Shown: piece by piece, positions 25,966 to 33,613 of the stretch
How positions within the stretch are numbered: position 1 is the stretch's first letter
How the letters are laid out: every line of letters starts with the position of its first letter
Assembly (NCBI GenBank): GCA_016839805.1
Contig: JAEOTO010000005.1
Coordinates: 1-50,382 of the forward strand
Direction of reading: 5' to 3'
Origin: Candidatus Hermodarchaeota archaeon
Lineage (GTDB): Archaea; Asgardarchaeota; Hermodarchaeia; Hermodarchaeales; Hermodarchaeaceae
Length of the DNA stretch: 50,382 nt
Made by a program: the position numbers and the translations under genes
The notes under the pieces: generated by a model
What the model saw: the letters and a program-made list of their open reading frames with translations, nothing else
Told to the model about the DNA's origin: nothing
Databases searched by the model: none

Positions 25966-26682
25966 TTAGTATTCATCATCTTCATCTGGAATAAATGATT
26001 GAATCTGGTCAGGTGTGACTATGAGATAGGTGTTATAATTCTGTTGCCCTTCCTGTGTTTCCCGCTTCTTTTTCGAGTCTCGTCGGAACCGACCTATACA
26101 ACTGAAATTACAAAAGCAAGGAATGATAATAAACACAATGACGCCCAAAATGATTACGTAAACAATCAGATTAGCGAAAGGAGAAAAATCGTCTAGTGGA
26201 TTGGTAGGTAAAGTGGCAGTGGTCCAATGGTAGTGAGTAATACGAAGGGTGTAGTAAAGAGTTATTGGTCCAGTATTGTTCAACACAAAATACCAACGAC
26301 TGTAGTAGAGAAGATCAATACTAGTGTCCAGTGAGGAATTCACTGAATGAACCAGTTGGCATTGACTTGAGGAGCCTGTCTCTTGCCAATGCATGAACCC
26401 GCCTTGATCACAAATAAGAACTGTCGTTGGATTAAACCCAAAGTAACTAATGGTCAGGTTAATGACCCAACGATCATCAGGTCCCCGACTTGTACTATAG
26501 CTCCATTGAGCGTGACCCATTAGGGATTGTAATAAGCCAAAGTAATCCTCGTCTACAAGCGTCCAATATCCTTCACTAGCCTGTGGCATGGCGAGATGAA
26601 AAGAACAAAAGCTTACAGAGACAATTATAAGCATCAAAGACAGACGTAGTACCCGCAAAGGGCTCACCTCTGCCAAGTGCAC
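25966..26682 (-). CDS. Membrane-anchored exported protein of unknown function
   Basis: Protein of 238 residues. A signal peptide (VLRLSLMLIIVSVSFCSFHLAM) leads to an extracellular domain of about 130 residues, rich in Ser, Thr and aromatic residues, with two Cys (VLICDQGG and SQCQLVH) that may pair. A transmembrane helix (LIVYVIILGVIVFIIIPCFC) and a polar, acidic cytoplasmic tail (KKKRETQEGQQ to IPDEDDEY) follow. I recognise no family. A single-pass layout next to a GTPase gene is compatible with a receptor or adhesion role, but that is speculation. Confidence 0.7.
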   Translation of the reverse strand: MHLAEVSPLRVLRLSLMLIIVSVSFCSFHLAMPQASEGYWTLVDEDYFGLLQSLMGHAQWSYSTSRGPDDRWVINLTISYFGFNPTTVLICDQGGFMHWQETGSSSQCQLVHSVNSSLDTSIDLLYYSRWYFVLNNTGPITLYYTLRITHYHWTTATLPTNPLDDFSPFANLIVYVIILGVIVFIIIPCFCNFSCIGRFRRDSKKKRETQEGQQNYNTYLIVTPDQIQSFIPDEDDEY

Positions 26683-26836
26683 GGTTTTTGGTCACTTTTT
26701 AACTGTTATGCTTTCAACTCAATAGGTGAAAAATGATTAAAGAACCGCTTCAAATCTGAAGACTAAAATCGGTCATATCAACTTATAAAGTGGGGATTTC
26801 AATGGAGTGTATCGGGTTGACTGAGAGGTCTGTTTT

Positions 26837-27925
26837 ATGTCATCATCGTTTGCTCGTCAAATAATACGTGATGCACTGCGAGTACGTGACCAAGAATTAG
26901 TTTGGATTCATACCTGGGATCATAGTTTAGACTTAGCACAAGAAATCTTACAACAAGCCCACTTACATGGGGCATCTGTCGTATTGAGCATGGTTTCTGA
27001 ATCGTCTGCTATACATCTGTTGAAGAAAGCCCCACTTGAGGCGGTGACCACTCCTTCCAGCCACTTGTTCAGTGGAGTGTCCAGGGCAAATGCATTAGTC
27101 GTATTAGATGGCCCAGAAAATCCGGGGATATTTCGTACCGTAGATAAGGGTAAGGCCTTGGCGATAACCAGTAGCCTTACACGATTACTGGGTACAGCTT
27201 TCTCGAAACGAGTACGAACATTACATGTTCGAACGACTGCTTTCACTGAGCAAGCGGCAAAGACCTATGGGATATCTCATGCAAAATGGTTGCAGGAAAG
27301 TAACCGGTGTCTAACAATGAATCAAGCAGCAACGCTTGATCTGGGTCATCGTATTGAAGCCCTTCTGCGGAAACATCATGAGATCCATCTCAGTTCTAGT
27401 GAGGGTACAGATTTACGATTTCGAACCCGAGGATCACCTCTAATTGATGATGGTATCATTGATCAGTCCGATGTACAAAGTAAAAATGTCCTTACTCAAC
27501 TTCCAGCTGGTACTCTTTCAATACCAGTTGATGAATCAAGTGCTGAGGGTACTGTTGTCTTTACCTGGCCTCGCGCCTTCCTAAGCGATACGATTGACAA
27601 ACTACGCCTAGATTTCAAGAAGGGTGCGATTACGGATCTGCGAGCGCAGAGAGGTGAAAAAACCTTTGAAAGAGCTTTACGGGAAGGATCGAAATTAAGT
27701 GACCGGTTAACTCGGTTAGTCTTTGGTATTAATTCACAAGCGTCTACACAACTTGGACAGCCTTTAGATGTTCTAATACCGGGTACAATTACGCTTGGAC
27801 TTGGTGATAATACTGCTATCGGTGGTCGTGTTCAAAGTAATTTCAGTTACGAACATACCTTGAATGATGCAATCGTTAGTATCGGTCCCACAGCCGTCAT
27901 TATGGATGGCAAGTTGACCCTCTAA
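26837..27925 (+). CDS. M29-like (aminopeptidase T fold) protein without the metal ligands
   Basis: Protein of 362 residues that follows the M29/aminopeptidase T pattern from end to end: the N-terminal QIIRDALRVRDQELVWIHT, the central NQAATLDLGHRIEALLRK, LPAGTLSIPVDESSAEGTVVFTWP, and FGINSQASTQLGQPLDVLIPGTITLGLGDN. The metal and catalytic residues of active enzymes appear replaced: LPAGE is LPAGT, the Glu before FGIN is missing, HIALG is TITLG and the SHxD motif is FSYEH. It is probably not a peptidase of the usual kind. A TATA-like TTATAAAG at 26781-26788 lies upstream. Confidence 0.7.
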   Translation: MSSSFARQIIRDALRVRDQELVWIHTWDHSLDLAQEILQQAHLHGASVVLSMVSESSAIHLLKKAPLEAVTTPSSHLFSGVSRANALVVLDGPENPGIFRTVDKGKALAITSSLTRLLGTAFSKRVRTLHVRTTAFTEQAAKTYGISHAKWLQESNRCLTMNQAATLDLGHRIEALLRKHHEIHLSSSEGTDLRFRTRGSPLIDDGIIDQSDVQSKNVLTQLPAGTLSIPVDESSAEGTVVFTWPRAFLSDTIDKLRLDFKKGAITDLRAQRGEKTFERALREGSKLSDRLTRLVFGINSQASTQLGQPLDVLIPGTITLGLGDNTAIGGRVQSNFSYEHTLNDAIVSIGPTAVIMDGKLTL

Positions 27926-27957
27926 ATCGGTGCCATGTCTTTCTTCTCCGATTTGTC

Positions 27958-28317
27958 TTAGCTAGTCTCCTCAATCAGGAAAAGGACAGCACCAATTATG
28001 ATTAATAGTCCAGCAATTCCCCATGAACCAATAGCTACCAAAATTCCTAGCCCAATGAGAATCAATGCATTACGAGAGGGATCCTCCTCAAGCTGAGAAG
28101 AAAAACGTGTTAGAATATAATAGCTAAGCAGAATAGCGAGAACACTCATCACCAATAGAACAGAATCAAAGATGTTCACCAAAAAGAATGGCAAACCAAA
28201 CCGGAGAAGAATTGAAAAAAGCCAAAAAAGCATTGACAAGAGACCTAAAACCATGCCTAGAATAGCCCCAAATTTTACCAGGGTTTGTGCGGATTCGATT
28301 AAGTCCAGCGAAAGCAT
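27958..28317 (-). CDS. Four-helix membrane protein, paralogue of the next gene
   Basis: Protein of 119 residues with four hydrophobic helices. Its last third (ALILIGLGILVAIGSWGIAGLLIIIGAVLFLIEETS) parallels that of the upstream gene (AIPLIVLGILSWAAFGGLLIFIAGILVFVEKEGE), so the two are probably tandem duplicates. The fold resembles small DUF-type four-helix membrane proteins common in archaea; function unknown. It follows the hairpin at 28398-28431 and may have its own promoter. Confidence 0.7.
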   Translation of the reverse strand: MLSLDLIESAQTLVKFGAILGMVLGLLSMLFWLFSILLRFGLPFFLVNIFDSVLLVMSVLAILLSYYILTRFSSQLEEDPSRNALILIGLGILVAIGSWGIAGLLIIIGAVLFLIEETS

Positions 28318-28397
28318 CCTCCTAGCAATAAAATTCGTATTATCTACTTTCCTTTTATTAGCTTGTTAAATTTGTGCTGAAAAATATAAAGAGAGTA

Positions 28398-28431
28398 GAG
28401 GAAACTAGCGAATGTCATCCGCTAGTTCCTC
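28398..28431 (-). terminator. Hairpin between the two paralogous membrane genes
   Basis: GAGGAAACTAGCG at 28398-28410 pairs with CGCTAGTTCCTC at 28420-28431, 12 pairs with a one-base bulge and a 9-base loop. On the minus strand it follows the stop of the 28455 gene and leads into a T-rich run, so it looks like a terminator. Confidence 0.6.
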
Positions 28432-28454
28432 GATTGGAAAACCCCCGCAGGATT

Positions 28455-28820
28455 CTAGGCAGTCTCGCCTTCTTTTTCTACAAAGACAAGGATGCCTGCA
28501 ATAAAGATGAGTAAACCACCAAATGCAGCCCAGGATAAAATTCCTAGAACAATCAGGGGAATAGCTGTCGCTTTGTAATTAGTCTCCAACATTGGATAGT
28601 AGGTTCGCCAGACAATAAAGGCACAGATAATTGCGATGACATCAACGACAATATAGACGATGTACGATACTGCAGCGAAAGGCCCCAGTAACCAAAGCCA
28701 AGGACCCGCTAAAAGAAGGCCAGCACCCTGAATAGCTATAGAGATGAAGCCAATGATGATAGCAATAATTGCACCCCAAAAGGTCAACGGTTTAACATAG
28801 TTCATGTAGGTCATAATCAC
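28455..28820 (-). CDS. Four-helix membrane protein, paralogue of the 27958 gene
   Basis: Protein of 121 residues with four hydrophobic helices (FWGAIIAIIIGFISIAIQGAG, LWLLGPFAAVSYIVYIVVDVIAIICAFIVW, and two in the C-terminal third). It shares the order of helices and the acidic C-terminus with the gene downstream. The first codon here is GTG, with ATGs at 28814 and 28805 as alternatives; AAAGGA lies upstream. Function unknown. Confidence 0.7.
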   Translation of the reverse strand: MIMTYMNYVKPLTFWGAIIAIIIGFISIAIQGAGLLLAGPWLWLLGPFAAVSYIVYIVVDVIAIICAFIVWRTYYPMLETNYKATAIPLIVLGILSWAAFGGLLIFIAGILVFVEKEGETA

Positions 28821-29004
28821 ATCAATCCTTTAGAAGCAGGATTTAATGTTCATGTGAATTATCTCCAGAAAAGGTTTGTGTGTGTTAAATAAAAAACACA
28901 AATCTAATGATTATTTGTCAGGTCAACTTTTTTCTGATTCCATACCCAAAGAATTTTATCAGAAGGCTGACTGGAAAACCTGCAAATTTTCGGTGAGAGA
29001 TTCA

Positions 29005-29385
29005 ATGACTAATTCCGTCCAATTTTATCGACCACCCCGGAGAGTATCAGCTAGTCCCGAGGATGAGCCGCAAGAACGAAATCAGACGCGTAACATGGTT
29101 ATTCTGTTTGTCGGATTAGTGTTAATCTGCGTTATTCTTTATGTTTCAAGCATCATTTTGAGTCAAATGGGATTTCATTCTATGGCAATCGGTATACAAA
29201 TGTTAACAATTATTCTTTTGTGGACATCAATCGGTATTGGCTTCACTGTTGGGATTAGTTACTTTGTTTTACGAACTTTTCTTAGACGAGAATTTGACAA
29301 ACGTTTCCGAAAATTGGAAAAAGAACAGCACAGACGATATCGCGAGATGATGGGGCTCAAAGAACCAAGCGAGGATTCAGAATGA
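29005..29385 (+). CDS. Two-helix membrane protein with charged C-terminal helix
   Basis: Protein of 126 residues. A polar Pro-rich N-terminus (YRPPRRVSASPEDEPQERN) precedes two helices (MVILFVGLVLICVILYVSSIIL and MLTIILLWTSIGIGFTVGISYFV). A strongly charged, probably coiled-coil tail (RREFDKRFRKLEKEQHRR) follows. The start at 29005 is supported by GGTGAG seven bases upstream; an open frame continues upstream but has no comparable start. No family is recognised. Confidence 0.65.
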   Translation: MTNSVQFYRPPRRVSASPEDEPQERNQTRNMVILFVGLVLICVILYVSSIILSQMGFHSMAIGIQMLTIILLWTSIGIGFTVGISYFVLRTFLRREFDKRFRKLEKEQHRRYREMMGLKEPSEDSE

Positions 29386-29404
29386 GTAGGAGTAAATCTG
29401 AAAA

Positions 29405-30100
29405 TCAGATACCAAATTGTTTCGCAATTGCTTTCTCTTCCCAATAAGAATATGACATTTGAAACCTATCTTTATTATCCTGAATAAGGCGCCAAATATC
29501 CATAACCAGCCGTTTTCCACTTGATGACAACTTCAAACGTTTCTTCTTCTCAATAGCATCCAGAAATCGACGTCCTAGCAGACGGCTATTCAACAGATTC
29601 TTCTTTCGCGTTTCAATATCATCTTTTTTTGGCACAATGGTTGCAACTGGTTTAACTACACCTAACCCCCAAGACTCAAGAATAGCTGAAAGATATTCTG
29701 ATAGACTCTCAGCTCCATAACTTACTGATGTTACAATCACAGCCCCATACTTTCCAAACAAACGAGGACGCAACATCCAAGGCCAAAACCGATCGAGCAA
29801 ACACTTCAATCGCCCTGGAGGACCCATCAAGTAAACTGGTGTCGCTAGGACAAAGCCAGGAGAAATCAATAAAGATTCCTGGAATGTTTGCACATCATCT
29901 TTCACGACACAATCGTCTGTTGATTCACAGGCTAGACAGCCTCCACATGCTGCAAAGGATAAATCAGGCGTCGTAATGATTTTCGTTTGGAACCCTGCAT
30001 GCTGAATCTCTTCAATAAGATCCTTAATCACTTCAGCAGTCTGTCCCTTGACTCCTTGTGGACTAGCAATGAGAATAGGAATACTCACCACGTGAACCAT
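29405..30100 (-). CDS. Iron-sulfur flavoprotein (Isf-like, flavodoxin fold)
   Basis: Flavodoxin-like NADPH/ferredoxin-dependent FMN protein of about 231 residues. It starts with an FMN-binding loop (IPILIASPQGVKGQTAEV) and has the compact Cys motif of iron-sulfur flavoproteins, Cys52-x2-Cys55-x2-Cys58-x5-Cys64 (ACGGCLACESTDDC), expected to hold a 4Fe-4S cluster. ATPVYLMGPPGRLKCLLDRF is the usual flavin-contact block. The C-terminal 60 residues are basic and unlike the short family members. Likely role: two-electron reduction of oxygen species or quinones; substrate unknown. ATG at 30100 is preferred over the TTG one codon upstream. Confidence 0.85.
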   Translation of the reverse strand: MVHVVSIPILIASPQGVKGQTAEVIKDLIEEIQHAGFQTKIITTPDLSFAACGGCLACESTDDCVVKDDVQTFQESLLISPGFVLATPVYLMGPPGRLKCLLDRFWPWMLRPRLFGKYGAVIVTSVSYGAESLSEYLSAILESWGLGVVKPVATIVPKKDDIETRKKNLLNSRLLGRRFLDAIEKKKRLKLSSSGKRLVMDIWRLIQDNKDRFQMSYSYWEEKAIAKQFGI

Positions 30101-30276
30101 CAACTGTGTCGTTTAATTCTTTCAAAGGGAAGTCGTCAAGGGACGGCCCTTTATGTCCAATGTAAACATCATATTATGAATTTAAGAGCTTGACGACAAA
30201 TCATTTTCCTAATCTTTTTTATTAAGAGGGATTTAAGAGGAGGAAAACAGGATGTAATACGGGTTGGTTTTGACAT

Positions 30277-30765
30277 ATGGGATCTGCAAGCGATCTTTTC
30301 CAACGAGCCGTCATTGCTTTAAGTGATCAAGATTTTGAGCGGGCGGAAAAACTCACAAACGAACTCCTTGAGCTTGATGCCAAAAACGTCGATGCCTGGG
30401 GTCTCCTTGCCAATATACATCAGCAAAGCGGAGAACACGGGAAAGCTATAGAAGCCGCGAAAAAAGCCACTGAATTAGATCCAAAAAACATTCAACACTG
30501 GAATAACCTAGGTTTCTTATACTTGTCCCAGGAACAATGGAAGGAAGGCGAGAAATGTTACGCTAAAGCCGTTAAGCTCCCCAATCCACCACCTACCATT
30601 TTTTTAAACCACGCATGGGCACTAGCAGAATTAGGGCAAGAGAAAGCTGCACTCAAAGAACTCAAACAAGCAATTGAACAATCTCTCGAAGATACAATTA
30701 CTGAAACTATCAGAACTGAGGACCGGTACACAAAACTCCGTCCATTACTGAAAAAAGTCAAATAG
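30277..30765 (+). CDS. Tetratricopeptide repeat protein
   Basis: Protein of 162 residues made of TPR helices. Repeats begin near residues 9, 38, 72 and 106, with the usual W/L/G/Y/A/P positions (AWGLLANIHQQSGEHGKAIEAAKKATELDP, NNLGFLYLSQEQWKEGEKCYAKAVKLP). It has no signal peptide, so it should be a cytoplasmic protein-protein adaptor. The partner is unknown. It converges on the AsnC-type regulator with a 25-base gap. Confidence 0.85.
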   Translation: MGSASDLFQRAVIALSDQDFERAEKLTNELLELDAKNVDAWGLLANIHQQSGEHGKAIEAAKKATELDPKNIQHWNNLGFLYLSQEQWKEGEKCYAKAVKLPNPPPTIFLNHAWALAELGQEKAALKELKQAIEQSLEDTITETIRTEDRYTKLRPLLKKVK

Positions 30766-30790
30766 AGTAAACCAAACTTTTCTTGTCAGC

Positions 30791-31234
30791 TCATGGTTCT
30801 TCTTTAATAATGAAGAAACTACCAGATGTCACCGTATGACCCACACCCGGAATCTTACGCAATTGGTTTACTACCAATTCACCAATCTCTTGCAACGAAG
30901 CACCCCTTGCTTTCAAAATGATATCCCACTGCCCTGCCACCACATGGACCTCAACCACATTTTCTAATTGGGCGATTTCACGCGCTACATCCTGCTGCGA
31001 ACGATCATTCGTGGGAGTATAAGTTACTAGTACAAAAGCAGTTACAGGCAAACCGATCTTCGAGTAATCCGGAATAGCCACAATTCGAGTAATGATTTTA
31101 TTCTTCTTTAATCGATCAATTCGATGTTGGACCGTTGATCGAGGTATGCGTAATTTCTTGGCAATCTGTGACGCAGATTGGGTTGCATCAGTCCGGAGTT
31201 CCCTTAAAATTTGTGAATCTTTCTTGTCAAGCAT
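30791..31234 (-). CDS. Lrp/AsnC-family transcriptional regulator
   Basis: Regulator of about 147 residues. The N-terminal helix-turn-helix is clear (LDKKDSQILRELRTDATQSASQIAKKLRIPRSTVQHRIDRLKKN) and is followed by the alpha-beta ligand-binding domain (FVLVTYTPT, VVEVHVVAGQWDIILKARG, IPGVGHTVTSGSFFI). The ATG at 31234 lies about 25 bases after TATATAATT, so the RNA may be leaderless. It is divergent from an AsnA-like gene, the same pairing as asnC/asnA in bacteria, which suggests it senses asparagine or a related amino acid and controls that gene and itself. Confidence 0.92.
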   Translation of the reverse strand: MLDKKDSQILRELRTDATQSASQIAKKLRIPRSTVQHRIDRLKKNKIITRIVAIPDYSKIGLPVTAFVLVTYTPTNDRSQQDVAREIAQLENVVEVHVVAGQWDIILKARGASLQEIGELVVNQLRKIPGVGHTVTSGSFFIIKEEP

Positions 31235-31236
31235 AA

Positions 31237-31312
31237 TTAGCAATTAGCCAATATCACTATATAATTATTGTCATTCTTTAGTAATTTACCTATGCCGTTA
31301 GCAAAAAGCTAA
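31237..31312. promoter_or_regulatory. Divergent promoter with TTAGC repeats, likely Lrp/AsnC operator
   Basis: The region between the AsnC-type and AsnA-like genes holds an inverted repeat TTAGC-AAAAA-GCTAA at 31298-31312 and two direct TTAGC copies at 31237-31241 and 31244-31248. TATATAATT at 31258-31266 fits the minus-strand promoter. Lrp-type proteins bind such short dyads in series, so this is the natural autoregulatory site. Confidence 0.5.
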
Positions 31313-31349
31313 TATCTATTAACATGTTACAAAGCAGCGGGTGCGTCTC

Positions 31350-32366
31350 ATGGTATGGGAATCATCTTCGCAACGTCAACCCACTAGTACAGTGGATTTT
31401 GATATGGAACGAGGAGTTCAATTCCGATATCAGTCTATTCGTACTCCGCGTGCTCGAGCAATCTTACAAGTCCAGCACGAGTTACTTCGAACATGCCGAC
31501 AGTTTCTAGACCGTGTCGGGTTCACCGAAGTACTGGCACCAATTATCGGACCGGTTACCGATCCTGGTATCCGAGGAGCTGATATAATTGAGGTGCCCTT
31601 CTATGGGAAGGCATACGTATTGATGACCAGCATGATTCTGTATAAGCAGATGACGATGGCGAGTTTCCCCCGCGTATACGCTTTTTCACCTAACGTCCGG
31701 CTGGAACCATCAATTAGTAGTACTACGGGTCGTCACCTTGCCGAGTTTTACCAACTCGATTTGGAAGTGGCACATGGAACCTGCGACGAAGTCATGGCGC
31801 TTGGAGACACGTTGTTGTCTGAGGCCATAATTACAGTCCGACATGCTTGCGCTGAACAACTAGAATTACTCGGACGCACCCTCCCTTTACCACCAAGGCA
31901 GCTTCCCCGCATAACCCATGCAATAGCAATAGAACTCCTTACCGAGTTGGGCTTTGAATTGGATCCAACAGCCGAAATTCCTTGGGAAGCCGAACATCAT
32001 TTATCCCTTCATCTTGAAACCCCTTTCTGGATTACTGATTATCCCACCACAGCTCGAGGTTTTTATTACCTCCGAGATCCTGGATATCCCGAATATGTAC
32101 GATCCATGGATCTTATTCTCCCGGAGGGCTTTGGGGAGATATCCAGTGGAGGGGAAAGAGAATACACGGTTGAAGGCGTTACTCAGCGAATGCTCCAGAC
32201 TGGAGAGGACCCTACAAAATACGCATGGTATCTCGATATGCTTCAGGAAGGGATTCCCCCATCCGCGGGTTTTGGAATCGGCTTAGAACGGTTAACGCGA
32301 TATCTCTGTGGTGTGCCACATATTTGGGAATGTTCACCATTTCCGAAAGTACCCGGCGTCACATAA
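31350..32366 (+). CDS. Archaeal asparagine synthetase A-like enzyme (AsnRS/AspRS catalytic-domain paralogue)
   Basis: Protein of about 338 residues consisting of a class II aminoacyl-tRNA-synthetase catalytic core without the N-terminal anticodon-binding OB domain. Visible blocks are FLDRVGFTEVLAPIIGPVTDPG, YVLMTSMILYKQM, the motif 2-like SPNVRLEPSISSTTGRHLAEFYQLDLEVA, and motif 3 GFGIGLERLTRYLCG. In Pyrococcus an enzyme of this type makes asparagine from aspartate and ammonia; that function is the best guess here and fits the neighbouring AsnC-type regulator. A GTG at 31341 is an alternative start. No Shine-Dalgarno is seen, in line with leaderless transcription. Confidence 0.85.
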   Translation: MVWESSSQRQPTSTVDFDMERGVQFRYQSIRTPRARAILQVQHELLRTCRQFLDRVGFTEVLAPIIGPVTDPGIRGADIIEVPFYGKAYVLMTSMILYKQMTMASFPRVYAFSPNVRLEPSISSTTGRHLAEFYQLDLEVAHGTCDEVMALGDTLLSEAIITVRHACAEQLELLGRTLPLPPRQLPRITHAIAIELLTELGFELDPTAEIPWEAEHHLSLHLETPFWITDYPTTARGFYYLRDPGYPEYVRSMDLILPEGFGEISSGGEREYTVEGVTQRMLQTGEDPTKYAWYLDMLQEGIPPSAGFGIGLERLTRYLCGVPHIWECSPFPKVPGVT

Positions 32367-32374
32367 TTAATTCG

Positions 32375-32854
32375 TCACTTTCTACCTTTGATTTCTTCCG
32401 GAGAGATTAACATCGACGCATTGAGTTCAACACCGCAATGAGGACATTTATTCTTCTGCTTAACCCAGGTTACGATTTCATTTTTATGACCCAGCGTTTC
32501 ACAATGAGGACAGCCCAAGAGCTCTTGGCCTCCAGCTATGAAACGGTGACAGATTGGACATCGTTGCCGGTCGGCGCCACAACTAGGGCATTGAAGTGAA
32601 GTTTCTTCCTCGATTATAACTCCACAGCTCATGCAGGTTCCGCCTACGGGGCTTGAAGCTCTGTCAGGTGGGTCAGCAGGAATTTGGGAGTAAGACCGAC
32701 TGGTAGTTCGTGAGGAACTAGACCGGCTTGAAGTGCTAGAGCGCCGATAACTTCTTCCACGCTGATCACCCCTCGACTCACGTCCACCTGCCGCACTCTT
32801 CCCAATTGCAAGACATATTCCAACAATCAAGCAAACAATCATGAATTCCGCCAT
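32375..32854 (-). CDS. Membrane-anchored multi-zinc-ribbon protein
   Basis: Protein of 159 residues. An N-terminal hydrophobic segment (MIVCLIVGICLAIG) is followed by a Ser/Arg-rich linker (residues 24-65) and three zinc ribbons with pairs CMSCG/CPSCG, CPICH/CPHCE and a final KCPHCG. The helix probably anchors the protein with the ribbons in the cytoplasm. Zinc ribbons of this type mediate protein or nucleic-acid contacts; the partner is unknown. It converges on the AsnA-like gene with only eight bases between. Confidence 0.75.
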   Translation of the reverse strand: MAEFMIVCLIVGICLAIGKSAAGGRESRGDQRGRSYRRSSTSSRSSSSRTTSRSYSQIPADPPDRASSPVGGTCMSCGVIIEEETSLQCPSCGADRQRCPICHRFIAGGQELLGCPHCETLGHKNEIVTWVKQKNKCPHCGVELNASMLISPEEIKGRK

Positions 32855-32974
32855 TCAGATTCCACTTAAGAAATTATTCGCCGCTAAATCCTCTGAGGAA
32901 AAACAAAGATAAAAGGGCTTTTACACAACCTCAGATTATAGGAGTCCCTATCACTTACGTGGAGTAAACAACCC

Positions 32975-33613
32975 ATGGAAATCCGGATCCTAGCACATAC
33001 TGAGAACCCAGATTTGTTGTGTGCTAAAATTGGTCGCTATTCAAACGTAACTGAAACCTGGGATGAAATCGACAGGAAAATGCCCAGTGGTGGCTGGGAA
33101 AAATTCCTCCAAAAAGTCATCAAGATGGGTCATACCTCAGTTCTCGAACATGCCGTTTTTACATTTGAAATTACAGGTGTGTCCCGTGTGTTTACTCACC
33201 AATTCGTTCGCCACCGCATTGCCAGCTATCTTCAGAAATCATTCCGTCGAACTAAAATCAAACAGCTCATTCTCCCCAGAACCGTCCTAGATGCTGCTGA
33301 GGACCCCCAGGCATTACAGAAAGCAGCTGAAACACTCTATCGAGAATATTTTCGTCGAGGTGTGCCTATGGAAGATGCCCGGTATCTCGCTCCGATGGGA
33401 TCTGAGACTGCTATCATTGCCACCTTCAATGCTCGAACCCTCCTCGAATCCTTCTTCCCCCTCCGATTACACCGAACAGCCCAATTTGAAATTCGAGCCG
33501 TCGCTAACGAGATGCTCCGAATCGTCAAAGAGATTGCTCCCGTTATTTTTCAGAATCTTGAAGTTGATGAAAAGCTCCTTCACGAATTCAAAAGAACATT
33601 TACCAAACCCTAA
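32975..33613 (+). CDS. thyX: Flavin-dependent thymidylate synthase
   Basis: ThyX converts dUMP to dTMP using FAD, NADPH and methylene-folate or its archaeal analogue. The protein has 212 residues, the usual length. The signature RHRx7S is present as RHRIASYLQKS (Arg79 to Ser89), preceded by GHTSVLEHAVFTFEITGVSRVFTHQFVRH and followed by the substrate block YLAPMGSETAI and FFPLRLHRTAQFEIR. The residue after the signature Arg is Arg rather than the common Tyr. The stop overlaps that of the converging metal ATPase by four bases. Confidence 0.96.
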   Translation: MEIRILAHTENPDLLCAKIGRYSNVTETWDEIDRKMPSGGWEKFLQKVIKMGHTSVLEHAVFTFEITGVSRVFTHQFVRHRIASYLQKSFRRTKIKQLILPRTVLDAAEDPQALQKAAETLYREYFRRGVPMEDARYLAPMGSETAIIATFNARTLLESFFPLRLHRTAQFEIRAVANEMLRIVKEIAPVIFQNLEVDEKLLHEFKRTFTKP

